Shown here in pieces: positions 1 to 6,027 of a stretch of DNA of 9,314 nucleotides. The number at the start of each line of letters is the position of its first letter. Position 1 is the stretch's first letter. The position numbers were made by a program, and so were the translations under genes. Below the pieces are notes generated by a model that had not been told where the DNA came from, searched no databases, and worked only from the letters and a program-made list of their open reading frames with translations. Source of the stretch: Vicinamibacteria bacterium (lineage in GTDB: Bacteria; Acidobacteriota; Vicinamibacteria; Vicinamibacterales; 2-12-FULL-66-21); assembly GCA_025937075.1 (NCBI GenBank), contig JAICSD010000151.1:1-9314 (forward strand), in the 5' to 3' direction.

Positions 1-603
1 GCAGATCTCGCGACCCCTATGGCCGAGGGCAGGATCTATCTGTCGGCGATGCAGGTGACGCCGGCTCGCATGGGCCTCGTCATCAAGGCCGCGTCGGACC
101 CGTCGGCGCTCCTCCCGGGGCTGCGGCGAGCCGTGCAGGCGATCGATCCGGAGCAGCCGATTGCGCAGGTGAGGGAAATGAACGATTGGATCGAGCGTTC
201 GCTGCAGCCGCGGCGGACACCCACGATCCTGCTCACGCTTTTCGGCGTCACGGCGCTGGCGCTTGCCGCGATCGGCATCTATGGCGTGCTCGCGTTCGGT
301 GTCACGCAACGGCTGCGCGAGTTCGGCATCCGGCAGGCGCTTGGCGCGGACGGCCGTTCGATCCTGTCGCTGGTCCTCCGCGACGGTCTCAGTACCGCGG
401 CTCTCGGCCTCGTCATCGGCATTGCCGCGTCGCTCGTTCTGGCGCGCGGCATGCGGACGCTTCTCGTTGGCGTGCCGCCTGGAGACCCGGCAATCCTGGC
501 CGCCTCCGCCGCGGCCCTGCTCGCGGTTGCCGCCGGGGCGGCGTGGATCCCGGCCCGCCGTGCGACGCGCGTGGATCCGGTGACGGCGCTCCGATCGGAG
601 TAG
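1..603 (+). CDS. ABC transporter permease, FtsX/MacB-like (ADOP type), C-terminal part
   Basis: The reading frame is open from base 1, so this is the last 200 residues of a longer gene whose 5' end lies outside the window; the first internal ATG (base 19) is not a believable start. After about 65 residues of periplasmic MacB-type domain come three hydrophobic segments (about residues 75-100, 128-148 and 160-182). Between the first two lies the FtsX-family signature REFGIRQALGA, a variant of the usual RE.GIR.ALGA. The protein ends in RRATRVDPVTALRSE, the typical terminus of MacB-like and acidobacterial ADOP permeases. Members of this family work with an ATPase in lipoprotein, peptide or drug export, or in envelope mechanotransmission; the substrate cannot be read from the sequence. 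Permeases of this kind usually run to about 800 residues with two FtsX modules, and only the second is visible. Its stop lies 21 bases from the convergent DUF3618 gene. Family assignment is secure, exact role is not. Confidence 0.93.
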   Translation, partial: ADLATPMAEGRIYLSAMQVTPARMGLVIKAASDPSALLPGLRRAVQAIDPEQPIAQVREMNDWIERSLQPRRTPTILLTLFGVTALALAAIGIYGVLAFGVTQRLREFGIRQALGADGRSILSLVLRDGLSTAALGLVIGIAASLVLARGMRTLLVGVPPGDPAILAASAAALLAVAAGAAWIPARRATRVDPVTALRSE

Positions 604-624
604 CCGCGGTCGCGGCGCGTCAGT

Positions 625-951
625 CTACGGACAGCAGTCGAGCGCCTCGCGCGCCAGGCGATTGTCGTCCGGATACTCGAGTCCGTCGCCCGCCGGGAAC
701 GAAGCGTGACGGCGTCGCCGGAGCCCGCTGACGGCCATCGCCATGCCGACCGCGACGAGTCCTCCAGCGATGTAGCCGAGATACGGGCCCGGATCCAGAC
801 GCTGCTTTACCGCTTCCTTGAGCTCCGACTTCATCTCCGACGGCTGGAGGCGGCGCCCGATCTCGTCGAGCTTCCGATCGAGAGACTGCCGCGTCTCCGC
901 GATGTCCATCTCAAGGCCGGTGATCGTCGCGTTGGCGGTATCGTCGTTCAT
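625..951 (-). CDS. DUF3618 domain membrane-anchored protein
   Basis: This 108-residue protein has an N-terminal hydrophilic helix (about residues 10-50). It carries the DUF3618-type pattern of I..TR..L...LDEIG.RL.P (IAETRQSLDRKLDEIGRRLQP). One transmembrane segment follows (about 57-76, YLGYIAGGLVAVGMAMAVSG), then an RRRRH positive patch and a short tail ending in CCP. The ATG start is preceded by AAGGAG at 960-965 with an 8-base spacer. The start overlaps the stop of the upstream holin-like gene by 4 bases (ATGA), which points to translational coupling. The layout resembles the E. coli YqjD/ElaB proteins, which have a charged helix plus a C-terminal membrane anchor and are reported to bind ribosomes in stationary phase. 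A similar envelope or stress role here is inferred only from gene order and topology. The domain family is clear, the function unknown. Confidence 0.88.
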   Translation of the reverse strand: MNDDTANATITGLEMDIAETRQSLDRKLDEIGRRLQPSEMKSELKEAVKQRLDPGPYLGYIAGGLVAVGMAMAVSGLRRRRHASFPAGDGLEYPDDNRLAREALDCCP

Positions 952-1319
952 CGGAAGTTCTCCTTCACGGTCTCGATCGTCCGAGGCATCCCGCGCATCG
1001 AGGCGACGGCGCGCCGGCCGCTCGCGTAGAAGATGCCGCCCACGATCGCCATCAGCACGCCGACGATGCCGAAGCCGACCCAGTACGGCCAGTTCAGCCC
1101 CTCTGAAATCCCCAGCGCGATCGCCGCGAGGATGAACATCCCCGCGAACCCGCCCGCGGCCGCGGCGCCGCCGAAGCCGATGCCGGCGGTCGACGCCTTC
1201 GAGACCTCCTGGCTCAACTCCGCGCGCGCGAGCGCGATCTCTTCTCTGAACAAGTCACGCACGTCGTCCAGCGCGCTGCGGACGAGCGTGCTCATCGGTG
1301 CGTCCGATTCATGTGCCAT
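948..1319 (-). CDS. Phage holin family protein (Phage_holin_3_6 / YqjE-like, DUF1469)
   Basis: This is a small membrane protein of 123 residues. It begins with an amphipathic charged helix (about residues 10-42, including LVRSALDDVRDLFREEIALARAE cut here only for description). Two hydrophobic helices follow at about 46-71 and 77-99, joined by the short turn SEGLNWPYW, and the tail is basic. This is the arrangement of the Phage_holin_3_6 / YqjE family, which in spite of its name is mostly chromosomal and not linked to lysis. No phage genes occur nearby. An AAAGGAG sits at 1335-1341, about 15 bases before the ATG, longer than ideal; the next in-frame ATG (1293-1295) would be even further away, so the first is kept. 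The gene lies 53 bases downstream of gluQ and overlaps the DUF3618 gene by 4 bases, so the pair is probably one transcription and functional unit in the inner membrane. Confidence 0.88.
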   Translation of the reverse strand: MAHESDAPMSTLVRSALDDVRDLFREEIALARAELSQEVSKASTAGIGFGGAAAAGGFAGMFILAAIALGISEGLNWPYWVGFGIVGVLMAIVGGIFYASGRRAVASMRGMPRTIETVKENFR

Positions 1320-1372
1320 GTGGTACCCCCGGTTCTCCTTTCGTGCCCCGGGGATGAGGATGCAAGGAACGA

Positions 1373-2188
1373 TTACTGGGCTGTTCTGGCCAGCGCCTTC
1401 ACCTCTGCCGGGGTGAACCCGCGCTCCCGCAGCTCGCGAATGGCCGTGTCGCCGTCGGATTTACTCAACTTCTGGCCGGGCGCCTTCATGATGAGCTCGT
1501 GATGGAGGAACGCCGGCGGCCGCTCGCGGCCCAGCAGCCGGGCGAGCGCGATTTGACGGCCTGTCGACTGCAGCAGATCTTCGCCGCGGATCACAAGGTC
1601 GATCCCCTGCCGTAAATCGTCGACGGACACGCAGAACTGATACGTCCAGTTGCCGTGGCGATCACGCAGCAGCACGTCGCCGCACTGCTCGGACGGATCC
1701 TGAACCTGCGGCCCAAGCCGTTGGTCGGCGAACCGCTCGACGCGCGAGTCGAGACGCACACGCCAGCCAAGGCCGTTTATCAGGGGCAGGTTCTTGTCTC
1801 GGCACGTTCCCGGGTACCGCAGCTCGGCATCGCGCGGATTCGCGGCGGCAACCTGTCGTCGCGTGCAGTCGCACGCGTACACGAGGCCGAGCCGCCGAAG
1901 CTCTTCGAACGCGTCGCGGTACACCGCTTCCCGATCGCGTTGCCGCCCCTCGCAGCGGCCGGCGCGAAACGCGCTCGTGGGAAAGACATCAGGTGTGTAT
2001 CCGAGCCAATCGAGATCGTCGAGGATGCCGCGCTCGTAGTCGGACCGGCAGCGCTCTCGATCGTGATCTTCGATTCGAAGCAGCACGCGCGCGCCGCGGG
2101 CGTCCGCGGTGTTCCAGACGTACTCGGCGTTGAGGACGTGCCCGAGATGAAGCCAGCCGGTTGGGGCGGGCGCGAAACGCGTCAGCAC
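1373..2188 (-). CDS. gluQ: Glutamyl-Q tRNA(Asp) synthetase
   Basis: GluQRS activates glutamate and attaches it to the queuosine base at the wobble position of tRNA(Asp). It is a truncated relative of GluRS that lacks the anticodon-binding domain. The class I HIGH motif appears as HLGH (residues 14-17, after FAPAPTGWL), followed by the family segment LRIEDHDRER. The zinc-binding set typical of GluQ is C106-x-C108 ... Y125-x3-C129, and the KMSKS-like loop is KLSKS (240-244). At 271 residues it is slightly short for the family (about 280-300), but the catalytic core is complete. The frame stays open for 75 codons upstream, but that stretch overlaps the propeller gene and reads as arginine-rich shadow. 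GTG at 2186-2188 places the family's N-terminal R.FAPAPTG at residue 4 onward, so I chose it; TTG at 2225-2227 is an alternative. No clear Shine-Dalgarno is seen for either. No dksA or queuosine gene is adjacent. Confidence 0.93.
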   Translation of the reverse strand: MLTRFAPAPTGWLHLGHVLNAEYVWNTADARGARVLLRIEDHDRERCRSDYERGILDDLDWLGYTPDVFPTSAFRAGRCEGRQRDREAVYRDAFEELRRLGLVYACDCTRRQVAAANPRDAELRYPGTCRDKNLPLINGLGWRVRLDSRVERFADQRLGPQVQDPSEQCGDVLLRDRHGNWTYQFCVSVDDLRQGIDLVIRGEDLLQSTGRQIALARLLGRERPPAFLHHELIMKAPGQKLSKSDGDTAIRELRERGFTPAEVKALARTAQ

Positions 2189-2216
2189 GGCGGGTGCGCG
2201 TGCGGCGGCGCGAGCA

Positions 2217-2234
2217 AGCCCGCACAAGCGGGCT
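2217..2234. other. Small perfect hairpin between propeller gene and gluQ
   Basis: AGCCCGC and GCGGGCT form a 7-bp perfect inverted repeat around a 4-base loop. It lies 17 bases after the stop of the propeller gene and 29 bases before the chosen gluQ start, on the minus-strand transcript. No T-run follows on either strand, so it does not look like a standard intrinsic terminator. It may be a weak attenuating or RNA-stabilising stem, or it may be chance in GC-rich sequence. It would form part of the leader if gluQ is translated from the GTG at 2186-2188. Confidence 0.4.
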
Positions 2235-2250
2235 CTGACAGCGCTGGCAC

Positions 2251-3990
2251 TTACCTTGGAACCGGCAGCGCAAAGGTGCGCGAATCGGACGCGCCGTTGT
2301 TCGAAACGGTCACGGTGAAAAACGTGCCGGCGGAGGTGGGCGTCCCTGAAATGATTCCGGTGGGCGCGTCCAGCCTGACCCCCGCCGGCAAGCCGCCGCG
2401 CGTGATTTTCCACGACGCGGCGCCGCGCAGGCCTGATGCCGTCAGATACGCGACATACGGCGTCCCGCGTCTGGCATCGGGAAGCTGCGTCGTCAGAATG
2501 GCCAGCGGTGCAGAGGACGCGTCGTCTGCGCCGCGGAGCTGCAGCAGAAAAACGTCCTGTCGTGCCTTCTCTCCGGGCGACCCGACCGGATCGGTCCCAA
2601 GCGTCTTCTCCCAGTTTGACGTGAACAATACCCAGCGGCCGTCTTCCGACACGTTCGGTCGCGGCGTGTACCAGAACGAGAACTGCGTCGGATCGTCATC
2701 GTTCCGGACGTCGCTGCGATGATGCGCGAATCGCCAGATCTCCGCGCCCGCGTCCGACGCGACATCGGTCTGCACGGCGATGATCTCGTCGTCCCACGGC
2801 CGCCACTCGACGGTGTTCGCGCCGTAGCGATACAGGCCGCTGATGAACGGCACGAGCCGATCGGGCTGCGCGTTGTTCCACGTCGGGTGATCCGCGAGCT
2901 GCACTTCCTTCGGCGCAATGACGGGCTCCACGAGGTCACGAGTCGTCAGCGGCCGTGCGAGCGGCCGGAACTGCCACTGCGCCGCGTCGTAGGTGGTTGC
3001 GGTGCAGCAGTCCTGGTTGACGGCGAAGCCAAACGCGTACGCATCGTGTCCGCCGGCGTGCGCAGCGTCGAGCGGCAGTGCGGTGAACGAATCGTCCGAC
3101 AGGTCCCAGACGTAGAGCGGCGGCGCCTGCCTCGCACCCTGCCGATCGGCGCCGCTCGGGTAGAGGAGGACGAAATGACCGCTGCGATCGATGAAGGCGT
3201 GGTGCAGCGTGAAGTTCAACCGGGTGCCCGTCGGCTTGCCGTCGAGCGTCGACGCGGATGTGTCCAGCAGGCGCCGTCTCGCCGCGTCCGTCCTGTCGAA
3301 TACGACGACGTAGTGATGGCGATCCTGGCTCTCGCCGCCAAACATCGCAAGAATCTTCTCGACAGGACCCGAACTCGATCCAATCAAGCCGACGTAAGTC
3401 CCTTTCAGAACCGATGCGGGCACGACCGTTTCCAGGTCCAGCAGCGTCGTGTACCGGCCGTTCGAGAAGTCGAAGGCGTCCACCGTGTGCTGGTTGGTGC
3501 TCGAGCCGTTCTGTGTTCCGTAGACGATGTTTGCGTCGACGTAGCTGAACTGCGGCTCCAGATAGAACCGTAGCGTGAGCCCCCCTTCACCCTCGCGGGA
3601 GGGCTCGATACGCGACGCCGTTCCTGTCGCTGGATCGAACGCGAACGGAATGATCGTGCCGTCGTTCGTGGTCACGTAGAAGTGGCGACCGTCGGCGGCC
3701 CACGCGTTCTGATGCGTGCCTGACGGTGTTCGGAACGAACGGCCCGGAAACGCAGGACGGGTCGACCCGTCTGTCACCCGCAACATCCTCGTGCCGAACA
3801 CGGGATCGTTGAAGGAGAAGCCTGCACCGCCGAGATGCAGAATCGGCGGCTTCACCCGAGGCCCATGGTCCGTGACAGCGTCGTACGCGGAGGGTGCTGC
3901 CGCGTTCTGCGGATCAATAGTCCGCACGGTGTGGCCGGAACCGATCGTCAGTCCGGCAGCGGCCACGATGGCAAAGCGCAGAGCACGCAT
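2251..3990 (-). CDS. Secreted beta-propeller-like protein with C-terminal Ig-like (He_PIG) domain
   Basis: This 579-residue protein has no catalytic assignment. ATG at 3988-3990 was chosen because it starts a good Sec signal peptide (MRALRFAIVAAAGLTIGSG). The frame is open about 37 codons further upstream, but that part is arginine-rich and runs through an intergenic inverted repeat. The body shows repeated blocks such as GTHQNAWAADGRHFYVTTNDG, SEDGRWVLFTSNWEK and LYVWDLSDDSF (spaced through about residues 90-480). These resemble the blades of TolB/WD40-type propellers. The last 84 residues (about 496-579) match a putative Ig domain of the He_PIG kind, with LPAGVRLDAPTGIISGTPTSAGTF as the telltale stretch. 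There is no lipobox Cys, although a vicinal Cys pair (QDCCTATT) lies mid-protein. It is probably periplasmic or extracellular, perhaps binding a polymer or a protein. The gene is divergent from the SDR gene and 62 bases upstream of gluQ; a shared transcript is possible but a shared function is not evident. Confidence 0.82.
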   Translation of the reverse strand: MRALRFAIVAAAGLTIGSGHTVRTIDPQNAAAPSAYDAVTDHGPRVKPPILHLGGAGFSFNDPVFGTRMLRVTDGSTRPAFPGRSFRTPSGTHQNAWAADGRHFYVTTNDGTIIPFAFDPATGTASRIEPSREGEGGLTLRFYLEPQFSYVDANIVYGTQNGSSTNQHTVDAFDFSNGRYTTLLDLETVVPASVLKGTYVGLIGSSSGPVEKILAMFGGESQDRHHYVVVFDRTDAARRRLLDTSASTLDGKPTGTRLNFTLHHAFIDRSGHFVLLYPSGADRQGARQAPPLYVWDLSDDSFTALPLDAAHAGGHDAYAFGFAVNQDCCTATTYDAAQWQFRPLARPLTTRDLVEPVIAPKEVQLADHPTWNNAQPDRLVPFISGLYRYGANTVEWRPWDDEIIAVQTDVASDAGAEIWRFAHHRSDVRNDDDPTQFSFWYTPRPNVSEDGRWVLFTSNWEKTLGTDPVGSPGEKARQDVFLLQLRGADDASSAPLAILTTQLPDARRGTPYVAYLTASGLRGAASWKITRGGLPAGVRLDAPTGIISGTPTSAGTFFTVTVSNNGASDSRTFALPVPR

Positions 3991-4041
3991 CAACCGAGTG
4001 TGAAGAGAACTGCACCTCGAGCGCAAGCTCAGGCGCAGGCG

Positions 4042-4092
4042 CGAGGCGCGAGGCGGGACGCCAGCCGCTCCCCCCATGCGCCTCGCGCCTCG
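4042..4092. repeat. 14-bp perfect inverted repeat built of CGAGGCG heptamers
   Basis: The left arm at 4042-4055 is two adjacent copies of CGAGGCG, preceded by a degenerate copy (GCAGGCG, 4035-4041). The right arm at 4079-4092 is two copies of the reverse complement, CGCCTCG. The arms match perfectly over 14 bp around a 23-base spacer, so a strong hairpin or cruciform is possible. It lies in the 126-base divergent gap between the propeller gene and the SDR gene, upstream of both starts. It could be a regulatory palindrome or a member of a dispersed repeat family (other heptamer arrays occur at 4917, 5937 and 6572). Confidence 0.75.
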
Positions 4093-4101
4093 TCCTTGCA
4101 C

Positions 4102-4107
4102 TACAAT
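4102..4107 (+). promoter_or_regulatory. Possible -10 element for the SDR gene
   Basis: TACAAT, one base off the TATAAT consensus, lies 9 bases before the ATG of the SDR gene. A transcript starting 6-8 bases after it would begin almost at the ATG, giving a leaderless or near-leaderless mRNA, which fits the absence of a Shine-Dalgarno there. No good -35 hexamer is seen at the usual distance; TTGCAC directly upstream (4097-4102) is too close to serve. This rests on a hexamer match only. Confidence 0.35.
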
Positions 4108-4116
4108 GACGGGTTC

Positions 4117-4905
4117 ATGGATCTCGGTTTACAGGGCAAGGTCGCCATGGTGGCCGGCGCGAGCCGCGGACTCGGCTTCGCGGTCGCGGAGGCGCTGGCG
4201 CGGGAAGGGGCGAACGTCTCGATTTCGTCGTCGAACCGGTCCGCCATCGATACAGCATCCGGACGCCTCGCCAACCTGGGCGGCGATATTCACGCGGCTG
4301 CCGTCGACGTGAGGAACGCGTCACAGATCGAGGCCTGGGTGAAGGAGACCCTCGACACGTTCGGCGGCGTCGATCTCCTCTTCGCCAACGCCGGCGGTCC
4401 GCCGGCGGGATCGGCGCTGTCATTCGACGATGCGGCCTGGCAGAACGCGATTGATCTGCTCCTCTTCAGCGCGCTCCGGATGGTTCGGGGGGTCGTGCCC
4501 GCCATGAAGCAGCGGGGCGGCGGCTCAATCCTGATCACCACGTCGTCTTCGGTGAAGGAGCCGATTCCGAACCTCGCGTTGTCGAACGTCGTCCGCGGCG
4601 GCGTCTCGTCGCTGGCGAAAACGCTTGCGCTCGAGCTCGCAGCCGACAAGATCCGCGTCAACCAGATCATTCCCGGCCGCATCGATACCGATCGCGTGAA
4701 GCAGCTCGACGAGATCACCGGCAAGCGCCAGGGAATCTCCGCGGCGGACGCGAAGGCGAAATCCGTTGCCGCGATTCCGTTCGCCCGCTACGGAGAGCCC
4801 GTTGAATTCGGCCGCGTGGCGGCGTTCCTTCTGTCGGATGCGGCGGGATATATGACGGGCGCCACGGTGCAGGTCGATGGCGGATTGATCAAGTCTGTGC
4901 TGTAG
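4117..4905 (+). CDS. SDR family protein (FabG-like) with altered catalytic residues
   Basis: This is a 262-residue short-chain dehydrogenase/reductase fold protein. The N-terminal cofactor motif is AGASRGLG (13-20, Ala in place of the first Thr of TGxxxGxG). D64-V65 and NAGG (91-94) follow, and the C-terminal TGATVQVDGG (247-256) is typical of FabG-like members. The classical tetrad is mostly missing. The Ser is present (TTSSS, 141-145). The position of the catalytic Tyr, 13 residues after S143, is Ser156, and the Lys four residues later is Arg160 (SNVVR). The helix-4 Asn seems to be Asp113. This fits the known atypical BKR-like SDR subgroup that lacks the standard tetrad, so ketoreductase activity should not be assumed. 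ATG at 4117 puts the cofactor motif at its normal place; the longer frame from 3835 is antisense to the propeller gene. Proline dehydrogenase lies 95 bases downstream on the same strand. Confidence 0.93.
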   Translation: MDLGLQGKVAMVAGASRGLGFAVAEALAREGANVSISSSNRSAIDTASGRLANLGGDIHAAAVDVRNASQIEAWVKETLDTFGGVDLLFANAGGPPAGSALSFDDAAWQNAIDLLLFSALRMVRGVVPAMKQRGGGSILITTSSSVKEPIPNLALSNVVRGGVSSLAKTLALELAADKIRVNQIIPGRIDTDRVKQLDEITGKRQGISAADAKAKSVAAIPFARYGEPVEFGRVAAFLLSDAAGYMTGATVQVDGGLIKSVL

Positions 4906-4916
4906 TGGCTCGTGCC

Positions 4917-4979
4917 AGTTGGGAGTTGGGAGTTGGGAGTTGGAAGTTGGGAGTTGGAAGTTGGCAGTTGGGCGTTGAC
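4917..4979 (+). repeat. Heptamer tandem array, about 8 copies of AGTTGGG plus a degenerate ninth
   Basis: Consecutive 7-base units start at 4917: AGTTGGG three times, AGTTGGA, AGTTGGG, AGTTGGA, AGTTGGC, AGTTGGG, then a degenerate CGTTGAC ending at 4979. The array fills most of the 95-base gap between the SDR gene and proline dehydrogenase. GGG runs at 4921, 4928, 4935, 4949 and 4970 make a G-quadruplex on the plus strand conceivable. The last unit produces a TTGACA (4975-4980), but no -10 element stands at a suitable distance. Read on the minus strand the array encodes a QLPTPNS-type peptide repeat, which is an artefact and not a gene. Copy number may vary between strains. Confidence 0.9.
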
Positions 4980-5000
4980 AGATTCTCACTCGGTTGATCT

Positions 5001-5936
5001 ATGTCTTTGATGAGGAAAGCTCTTCTCGCGGGTTCCACCTCGCCGTGGCTGCGGCGGCAGGCGACCCGCCGCGCGTTCGTCCGGAAATCCGTCTCGAAGT
5101 TCATGCCCGGCGAGAAGGTGGAGGACGCGTTGACCGCGGCGGCACGGCTGAAGCCGGAAGGGATCAACACGATTCTCACGCGGCTTGGCGAGAATCTGAC
5201 CAGGCTCGATGAAGCTGAGGAAGTCACGCAGCACTATCTCGACGTCCTCGACAAGGTCCAGCGGGCGGGGCTGGACGCCCAGATTTCGGTGAAGCCGACG
5301 CAGCTTGGCCTCGATCTCGACCCCGAGGTGTGTCAGCGCAATCTCGATCGCATCTGCGATAAAGCCGAGCGCGTGCACAACGTGCCGGTCTGGATCGACA
5401 TGGAAAGCTCACCGTACGTCGATCCGACGCTGAAGCTCTACCGCAAAAGCAAGGAGCGGTACAAAGGCGTCGGCGTGGCGCTGCAGGCGTATCTCTATCG
5501 GACGATGAAGGACGTCGAAAGCCTGATCCCGATTGGGCCCGCGATCAGAATCGTCAAAGGAGCGTACCTGGAGCCGCCGGACGTTGCGTATCCGAAGAAA
5601 CCTGACGTCGACGAGAACTTCTATCAGTTGTGCTGCCGTCTGATGGCGGACGATGCGCAGAAGAGCGGGTCGCTGCTGCACATCGCGACGCACGACATCG
5701 CGCTTGCCGATCGCCTCGGGGCCTACATCGACCAGAACCACGTGCCGGCGTCCGCTTACGAGTACGCGATGCTGTACGGCATTCAGCGGGGACAGCAGCA
5801 GCGGCTCGCCGCGGCCGGCCGCCGCATTCGCGTGCTCATCAGCTATGGCGAGTACTGGTTCCCGTGGTACATGCGCCGCCTCGCAGAGCGTCCCGCCAAT
5901 GTCACCTTCGTCTTGAAGAACCTCGTGGGCGGCTGA
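5001..5936 (+). CDS. Proline dehydrogenase, monofunctional
   Basis: This enzyme oxidises L-proline to delta-1-pyrroline-5-carboxylate with FAD and passes electrons to the quinone pool, the first step of proline catabolism. The 311-residue length fits the monofunctional bacterial class rather than bifunctional PutA. Visible ProDH-barrel motifs are SVKPTQLGLDLD (96-107, with the conserved Lys98), DMESS (133-137), GVALQAYLYRT (158-168, Gln162), RIVKGAYLEP (183-192), IATHD (228-232), YEYAMLYG (253-260), and the substrate-gripping MRRLAE (291-296) corresponding to the RRxxE of PutA. The core appears intact. ATG at 5001 has no obvious Shine-Dalgarno; ATG at 5010 is the alternative and changes only three residues. 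No delta-1-pyrroline-5-carboxylate dehydrogenase is seen in the window, so the second step must be encoded elsewhere. The gene lies between two heptamer-repeat gaps and converges on the small charged-protein gene. Confidence 0.94.
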   Translation: MSLMRKALLAGSTSPWLRRQATRRAFVRKSVSKFMPGEKVEDALTAAARLKPEGINTILTRLGENLTRLDEAEEVTQHYLDVLDKVQRAGLDAQISVKPTQLGLDLDPEVCQRNLDRICDKAERVHNVPVWIDMESSPYVDPTLKLYRKSKERYKGVGVALQAYLYRTMKDVESLIPIGPAIRIVKGAYLEPPDVAYPKKPDVDENFYQLCCRLMADDAQKSGSLLHIATHDIALADRLGAYIDQNHVPASAYEYAMLYGIQRGQQQRLAAAGRRIRVLISYGEYWFPWYMRRLAERPANVTFVLKNLVGG

Positions 5937-6013
5937 GAAGCTGAAAGCAGCGAGTAGCCAGTCACCAGTCGCCAGTTTCTGACCGGCTACTGATGACTGG
6001 CTACTGGTTACAG
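5937..6013. repeat. Heptamer-periodic repeat with 12-bp inverted repeat, possible bidirectional terminator
   Basis: From the base after the proline dehydrogenase stop the sequence parses into 7-base units: GAAGCTG, AAAGCAG, CGAGTAG, CCAGTCA, CCAGTCG, CCAGTTT, CTGACCG, GCTACTG, ATGACTG, GCTACTG, GTTACAG. Units in the left half read CCAGTC and those in the right half read its complement. This gives a perfect 12-bp inverted repeat, AGTAGCCAGTCA at 5953-5964 and TGACTGGCTACT at 5994-6005, with a 29-base spacer. The position between two convergent stops (5936 and 6028) would suit transcript termination, but there is no clear T-run. It may equally be a dispersed repeat element resembling cyanobacterial short tandem heptamers. 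Confidence 0.75.
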
Positions 6014-6027
6014 GCCACCGGCGGCGG

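Noticed and set aside
589..600. 12-bp perfect palindrome CTCCGATCGGAG at the end of the permease gene
   Set aside because: It encodes the conserved ALRSE terminus; the coding constraint explains it, and no T-run follows.
948..1319. Prophage remnant signalled by the holin-family protein
   Set aside because: The family is widespread as a chromosomal membrane protein, and no other phage gene is in the window.
2189..2413. N-terminal extension of the gluQ frame
   Set aside because: The 75 extra codons overlap the propeller coding end and read as basic, motif-free sequence, while the GluQ family begins near FAPAPTG.
1655..2722. Long plus-strand frame of 355 codons opposite gluQ and the propeller gene
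   Set aside because: It spans two real minus-strand genes and their gap and has no recognisable domain; it is a high-GC antisense shadow.
2719..3573. Plus-strand frame of 284 codons opposite the propeller gene
   Set aside because: It is the complement of a supported gene, is Arg/Val-rich without motifs, and has no ribosome binding site worth noting.
4917..4979. CRISPR array
   Set aside because: The units are 7 bases with no spacers and no cas genes nearby.
4975..4980. Consensus TTGACA before proline dehydrogenase as a -35 element
   Set aside because: At 16-18 bases downstream there is no TATAAT-like hexamer, and the site falls on the degenerate last heptamer unit.
4987..4998. CACTCGGTTGAT shared with the start region of the propeller gene (3989-4000, opposite strand)
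   Set aside because: Several 12-base matches are expected by chance in 9.3 kb on two strands; two sites are too few to claim a motif.
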